From positions 1-64,000 of the forward strand of contig JAMKCH010088448.1 of assembly GCA_023653785.1 (NCBI GenBank): a stretch of 64,000 nt of DNA. The letters are read 5' to 3'. This DNA comes from Ophioderma brevispina. Lineage: Eukaryota; Echinodermata; Ophiuroidea; Amphilepidida; Ophiodermatidae. The translations under genes were made by a program, and so were the position numbers. This document shows, in pieces, positions 58,360 through 64,000 of the stretch (the stretch's first letter is position 1; each line of letters opens with the position of its first letter). Under the pieces are notes generated by a model. It searched no databases, was not told where the DNA came from, and saw only the letters and a program-made list of their open reading frames with translations.

Positions 58360-60170
58360 CCTATTCTCGAAGTTTGGGGAAGAAGGTTTGAAGATGTTTT
58401 CCCTCACTTTTTATACTTACCGACTTGAGTAACATTTTGTCTATTTTTCCGGGCTACCGAGAATTGAAGCCCTCAAAATTTATTTGCCATTTCTACTCAC
58501 CCTATTATCTCGCCAACCTTGGCCTCCGGTTCATTTCGAGCGCTTCAACTAAGAATACGCAAATAGGTTACTCTCACTTCGAGCCTGAAATTGAACATTT
58601 TACTGAAATTAGGTGAAGGAGTTGTCCTTAATAAAGATACGTAAGTTTAGTCGCCGAATTGTTGTTGAAATTCTCCACAATATGGTGAGTATATGGCGAC
58701 ATCTCTCGACTAAATGAGGGTGCAAAATTCGGTCACTTCACAGGAAAACGTAAAAAAAAAATACGCTTTTGCGAGGGCGGTAGACAGAATATATATTAAA
58801 AAAATTGGATGTTTCCCATACCAGTCGTTGAACTGTTGGGTTAGCTTATCAAGTTTGCTATAGGCAATCCGTCAATCCTTCATTCTATCTCGGGAGAAAC
58901 AGATGTGGCGTTAGGGCAATCTCTAAGTAGCTATTCCTTCTTTTGGACCGCGAAAGCATCTTTTGAAACACATGTAAATTACAGGTCCCAGGAAATGAGA
59001 CGATAAACCTACTCCAAATCTTTATGGGACATTCCATTCCATTAAACATGGCCAGAAAAAATAATACACCTACAAAGTGACATCAGTAGTGAAACTATTG
59101 ATTTTCAGTCAGTGTCATTAATAGATTCACACCAGTCACCTGAAGTTTCTATACCTCTCTGAAAAATCAATAGTTTCACTAATGATGCCATCACCAACCC
59201 AAATATGACTGCTTTATAGTCCCTCCTTGTAGACTTGACACAAATCACATCAATTCTATTTGTATTCGGGGACCTTTAAAAGTTAGCCCGTTACTACACT
59301 TACCAGAAACCTTTTAATTACATCTGTTACCGGTGAGTACAATAACAACCGCAATGGTTGTGTCACATTATCGTTTTAAAAGTGCTGTACATCACGCATA
59401 TGCAGTCATGATGTAGTATTATTTTCTTATGAATATTAATAAAATGCACGCAAGAGAGACAGTTGTAATTCCTTGTTACTCACACTTAGGCTTAAATACC
59501 AAAAAGAAATATTTTTGCACACCGGTGTTATTCAAACTCATGATGATGTGCTAGCGTGAAATTCAAGGACAGTAAATGTCATACTGATGAAGAGAGAAAT
59601 CGAAATATTTATGAGAGTTTACATAAATAGTGGTATCATTGTGAATGCAAAACACGACTTTATCGATTGTGTTACTGCAATATTCAATTACCTTAATCAT
59701 TAATATTCAAGTAGTGAACTCTGATAGGAACACGTTAGGATTTCGGAAGTATCACAAAAATAGTAACGCTTTTTAACTTCAATGATCAACATACGCTTCA
59801 CAAAATTTGTCAATTATACTGAGCTTATACCTATAGAATTTTTACGGAAAACTAATTTTTCAAAATATGTAATAAAGTACATGATGAAATAATACAAGAG
59901 TAGCAGAGCAAAACGTAAAAAGATGGAAGGATAGGAAATTAATGTTCCAAAACAGACGCATGAAACGTAAGGAAAATAAGACCTAACCGTCAGTGCATGG
60001 CATTTTAACGACCTCATAGGAAACTACCTATTTTGCACTCTGTTTTGTTTTGCAACCAAGCTTGAAAAAACAGGCAATGTATAGTACTTTTAGCTCAAGT
60101 GAAATTGAGAAATAATTGTTTTTAATCACAAAATGGCAGGCTAATATAATCTACACTCCTTTATAATATC
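58360..60170. other. Mostly unassigned; one small hairpin
   Basis: An inverted repeat has arms at 59077-59110 (gtgacatcagtagtgaaact then attgattttcag) and 59160-59194. No other structure or gene was seen. Confidence 0.45.
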
Positions 60171-60174
60171 TTAA

Positions 60175-60948
60175 GCTCGTCTACCCCAACCCCTCCTGTT
60201 TTTCCTTTATTCCCCGGGTTGCTACAACCCCCCTTTTTGGTGCCAAATCATTTAATGTAATTTCAGGTTACAGTTTCCCACTCCTTTTCATCCAAAAACA
60301 AACATCCACCGGGGTATAGGTTAAGATACAGGGTGATCCCAAGTGATGGATGGGGGGGGGGGGGGGTGGCAACCACCCCCCCCCCTTTCGGGAGAGAAGT
60401 ACTAACATGCCCAGCACAACACAGGAATAATACAGACACTTGTTTTTGGTACCGATAGATAATAGATAGCTATTGTCCTTCTCTTTCCACCCGATACCAA
60501 AATGAGTACCAACATGTCTTTGACGTCATAAGTTTGCATGTCAGAAAAAACGGCCAATTTTCAGTAGACACACACACAGTGTAAAATAGGGGAAAATTCA
60601 ATTTTTCGCCAAAAGGTTAAGAATATCAGATTTTCATGTGGTTTTTGACTCTACTTGATGAGAAATTACAAGTTTTATATAATGAGAGCATTTTAGTGCG
60701 CTAATAAAGTGTTTGAGTCGCTACAATTGCGAAATATCAATTTCCACCCTATATTCAGTATTTTCTTACTTTCCTCCACATACATGACGTCATGATGACG
60801 TCATAATGGGGATGTTGGTACTTATTTTGGTACCAATGGAAAGAAGAAACTCTAAGCTATCCTTTGGTACCCTATTTACATGAATCGGATGTTCAGTAAC
60901 GAAAGTCATAGGGAGTTTTGTTACAAACATGGCTCAGGTAGACGAGGG
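60175..60948 (+). mobile_element. piggyBac-like MITE, copy C
   Basis: TTAA at 60171-60174, left end GCTCGTCTACC (first bases mutated), right end GGTAGACGAGGG, then TTAA at 60949-60952. 774 bp, collinear with copy B. Octamers tgacgtca lie near 60521 and twice at 60783-60804. A g-run palindrome ggtggcaaccacc is at 60365-60378. Non-coding. Confidence 0.88.
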
Positions 60949-60952
60949 TTAA

Positions 60953-61940
60953 GTGCTTTGGAAACAACATTTTTATCTGAATCGCATATCCAACAAATTT
61001 ACGAGGTCTTATTGTAGGATATGTATCCTATAAAGAGGTCTGTTAATTAATTTACACAATATTTACCGTTTTTCATCATAAGATCATATTGGCAAATATG
61101 AAATACCTATCTCAAAATAGGAACTTCTTGGGCTCTTCATCATGCCTAAAGCTCGGCACTAGCCAATCGCTTTAATAAAAAAATGTTCTGTAATTGCTCT
61201 GGTAAACACTTATGCTCTTGAAACATGCCGTTGACTATATCTGGATCTGAGAATATCTCTTTCAAATTGATTTGTACGTACCATGTTATGTCAGTGTCCG
61301 TACATTGCGTGATTTGTAAATCTGTTTGTAGTCAACGTCATTTATCTTTGCAAGCACATTTTTGTTCCTAAAGGTCATTTCAAGTTACTCAGTGTAAAAC
61401 TGTTCGGACAGGACAGGAAGCTTGTTATTGATATAGGGCTTTGTAATGTATGTATTTTTTTCTAATGTGTATTTTCTTTACATTGGTCTGTCATATGATG
61501 AAAAGCCATGGAAATATGTGTTAATGTAAAACATTATGTAGTAATAGTGGTTTAACGACAATTAAATTTAGAATAAAGACCGTGCTTTTTCTTAGCTCTG
61601 TATTACAAACGATGATAATTTCCACTTATCTTTCTCTTGCTTGAGCTCTAACATTTTAGTAACCCAAATACGGTTACATTTTTATGAGCGTATTACATGT
61701 ACATTACATGTAATTTATTGGCTATCCAAACACTATTACATTTAACATTTCACTTTACACCGAATTTGCAGTTTTATCCCATAGCGTCGTATAATGGTAT
61801 ATTGATGACAGGATGAAAGAAAGTAATATACATATTAGTAGTGATGACTTAAATGTTCATGATGGATCCAGGATGAATTAAATTGTTAATGTCATAACGT
61901 CTTAAATATTGATATACGATATATAAGCGTACTCATTTCT
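60953..61940. other. No gene recognised
   Basis: AT-rich; a short palindromic atgtacattacatgtaat occurs near 61697. Confidence 0.35.
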
Positions 61941-61949
61941 AGATCAAAC

Positions 61950-62089
61950 AGTCCGAGGGGAATATTACGAAAACAGGAGTAAAGGTCATCATTTTAAAGA
62001 AATGGATCCTCCAAAATAACCACACTTCAATACGCTGATATCTTGTAAATTCGGATTCAGATTAAAACAACGAGATAGATGTCCTTTAA
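61950..62089 (+). repeat. Left arm of a ~2 kb inverted repeat
   Basis: Matches the reverse complement of 63860-64000: gtccgaggg, aaaggtcatcattttaaaga, tggatcctccaaa, acgctgatat and gattcagattaaaacaa all pair. The arm continues to the insertion point of the piggyBac-like copy D. Confidence 0.85.
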
Positions 62090-62302
62090 CCCTCGGTGCA
62101 CCTACCGGCGCCATTTTTTGTAACAAAACTCCCGGGGGGGGGGGGGGGGGTGGTTACCACCCCCTGTGATTTTCGTTACTGAACACCTGATTCATGTACA
62201 TGAATTTGGTACCAAAGGATAGCTTAGAGTTTCTTCTTTTTCATTGGTACCAAAATAAGTACCAACATCCCCAGTATGACGTCACCATGACGTCATATTA
62301 TG
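62090..62302 (-). mobile_element. piggyBac-like MITE, copy D, truncated
   Basis: TTAA at 62086-62089, then ccctcggtgcacctacc and the usual gccattttttgtaac, G-run palindrome (ggtggttaccacc at 62149) and paired TGACGTCA/TGACGTCAC octamers near 62276-62297, i.e. the right third of the element in reverse orientation. Homology ends at attatgg, where the CCCGGG-rich segment begins. Confidence 0.85.
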
Positions 62303-62309
62303 GTTTCTG

Positions 62310-62910
62310 ACACATGACCCGGGTTAACACGGGTCAACCCGGGTTGATAAGCATTGATCAGTTCTGTTCACACTAGCGCATCGAATCAGGAAAAAACCCG
62401 ACCCGGGTCGACCCAGATTGGCAATCATTGTGAACCAGGAAGTGAACGTTCTCGCACGAAGGACCTGTGACATGGGTTGCTGCTTACCCAAAATGGCCGA
62501 TGTGGAGAACAACAAGTGACAGTGGTTGGTGATGAAATATCGCCGAAAACATCGGCAACAGCGTGCCAGAAGACGTAGAAAGTTGGCTGGCATAAGGCTG
62601 GCAATGATCAACATGCTTTTCAGTCGATACCAGGAGCTGATGTTGTCGCTGAGTGCGGCGATGCTGTTTTTGCTGTACTCTGTAGTCGGGTTACCTACTT
62701 CCGGGAACCCGGGTCGAAACAGAGTTTTCTGTTCACACTACGCTCGACCCGTGTCGAATGCGGAACGGACCCGGGTTTTAAACCCTTCACTTTCCCAAGT
62801 TTGAAATTTTCGCCCCGGGTTGGTTTTTATTTTTTTTCTGTTCACACTACACTTGCGATCCGGGTTCAACCCGGGTCGTGGGTGAAATTAGTGTGAACAC
62901 GACCTAAGTT
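62310..62910. other. CCCGGG- and gttcacacta-rich segment, probable TIR element
   Basis: At least six CCCGGG palindromes (as acccgggt or aacccggg) and four tgttcacact/agtgtgaaca phrases cluster here in both orientations. The left (cccgggttaac...gttcacactagcgc) and right (gatccgggttcaacccgggt...agtgtgaacacgac) ends are partly complementary. A 92-codon frame (62526-62804) has an Arg/Lys-rich stretch (RRKHRQQRARRRRK) but no domain I recognise. Much more GC-rich than its flanks. Confidence 0.5.
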
Positions 62911-63859
62911 GGCTGCTCTTATTGATTATATCTTTACAAATTCCTATGCAAATTAAACATCTGGTATTATATCGACTGCTATTAATAATCACTTACCAAT
63001 ATGGATTCCAACAAATCTAAATGCAAACGTGGTATAAACCGCCAATGAGTCTGAATCAGTCGATAATTAGACCTTTTGGCTTGTTAAGTGATTAGGTTTC
63101 CCACCTTGCTCCTCTGCTCACACCACCTAGGCAACGAATACCCTTGTCGTGTTTATACCACCGATCACCAGCTACCACACAAACTTATTAAAGAGAGGCA
63201 ACCTGATTGCTAGCCTCGTCCCCCACTTCCCTTCATCAACATTTTGGTATCGTCGTTTTGGTATCAGGGGAAACTTTCCATTTCCGTTGGTGTAGTGAAA
63301 GCCTAGTTAATCCTGAATTTTAAACAATATTTATTTTAGTCCTACACCGATATCTTTAATTGTAGGTCATCTATTGGGAAAAAAAGTTAAGTTTAAATGG
63401 ACTAAACATTTTGTCAGCTGAATGCGAGAGGAATATTAAATTTATGTTGGCCGTTTTATCAGAAGTGTATGTCTTATATATATTTCTATTGTCATCACCA
63501 GTTGGCACGTCCATGAAACAGGAATATAAAAACTATATCTGTTAAGTAAATAACATAATTGCCCCAGGAAATACATTGTTAAATATTTATCTACAGGCTC
63601 TACTTCCTCCAAGAAGGAAAGGGTACGAGAATAGTATTAGGATAATTATTATGGCTTTTTTGTTTAAATGATTACAATGAATATCAAACAATCGTCAGAT
63701 TTGTGCTCTTACCATTGTTCATAATCAAGCATTGATATTCTGTTTTTATTCACTCTAAACTACTCTTTGCAACAAGTTCAAGTAGGGCAAAGCGGTTAGA
63801 AAGCTTGCGTTTTGTTTACTTTAAACACTGCACTGCTAATTTGATATCTTGAGACGCAT
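62911..63859. other. No gene recognised
   Basis: Loop of the large inverted repeat. It contains a short copy of the ttgctagcctcgtcccc dispersed repeat near 63205-63260 and nothing else recognisable. Confidence 0.4.
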
Positions 63860-64000
63860 CTTCAAGGAAAATCATTTCATTGTTTTAATCTGAATCAGCA
63901 TTTACAAAATATCAGCGTATTAAAGTGTGATTAATTTGGAGGATCAATTTCTTTAAAATGATGACCTTTAATCCTAATTTCGTAATTTGTACCCTCGGAC
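63860..64000 (-). repeat. Right arm of the ~2 kb inverted repeat, cut by the window end
   Basis: Partner of 61950-62089. The outer end of the element falls at or beyond the window boundary. Confidence 0.85.

Noticed and set aside
62324..62804. Host exon or small basic protein (two opposite-strand frames)
   Set aside because: Frames on opposite strands of the same GC-rich segment, no recognisable domain, and surrounding repeat-like motifs.

Overview
The window looks like intergenic, repeat-dominated DNA from a eukaryotic nuclear genome. It is AT-rich, has no long open reading frames, and is full of SINEs, LINE remnants, terminal-inverted-repeat (TIR) elements, microsatellites and satellite-like arrays. 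I found no convincing host gene or intact exon, rRNA gene, functional tRNA gene or CRISPR array. An Ngaro-type tyrosine-recombinase retrotransposon, tRNA-derived SINEs and several TIR families suggest a marine invertebrate animal. An ambulacrarian such as an echinoderm is possible, but this is inference and no marker gene settles it.

Layout. 1-3.25 kb: minisatellites, an old TIR-element copy and a degenerate ~165 bp array. 3.25-10.33 kb: one decayed Ngaro element with the split-direct-repeat layout A1-ORFs-B1-A2-B2. It keeps recognisable gag, reverse transcriptase, RNase H, tyrosine recombinase and SGNH-hydrolase segments in several frames. 10.1-15.25 kb: two tandem copies of a ~2.6 kb block that begins inside the Ngaro end and carries a tRNA-derived SINE. 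15.6-21.9 kb: a nest of inverted repeats. It includes a foldback element built on the palindrome GCAACGCGTTGC, inverted ~165 bp arrays, a TIR element inside one of them, and two inner inverted repeats around an AT microsatellite.

21.7-34.2 kb: three tandem copies of a non-coding unit of ~4.5 kb. Units 1 and 2 carry a SINE and end in a palindromic MITE; unit 3 lacks both and is shorter by about their summed length. 34.2-45.3 kb: a CR1/L2-like LINE tail, three foldback or MITE-like elements and a second copy of the 17.0 kb TIR element. 45.3-64 kb: copies of a piggyBac-like MITE (TTAA target, CCCTCGTCTACC ends) holding conserved TGACGTCA octamers and GC palindromes, a nested insertion at 46.1-48.7 kb, LINE reverse-transcriptase fragments, two tRNA-derived SINEs (one with a 13 bp target-site duplication), a CCCGGG-rich segment and a long inverted repeat running to the window edge.

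Together these sequences record successive insertion and duplication, not a working pathway. Differences between tandem copies at 10-34 kb are rich in 1-3 base insertions and deletions. Part of the apparent frameshifting there may therefore be consensus error in the assembly rather than biological decay.
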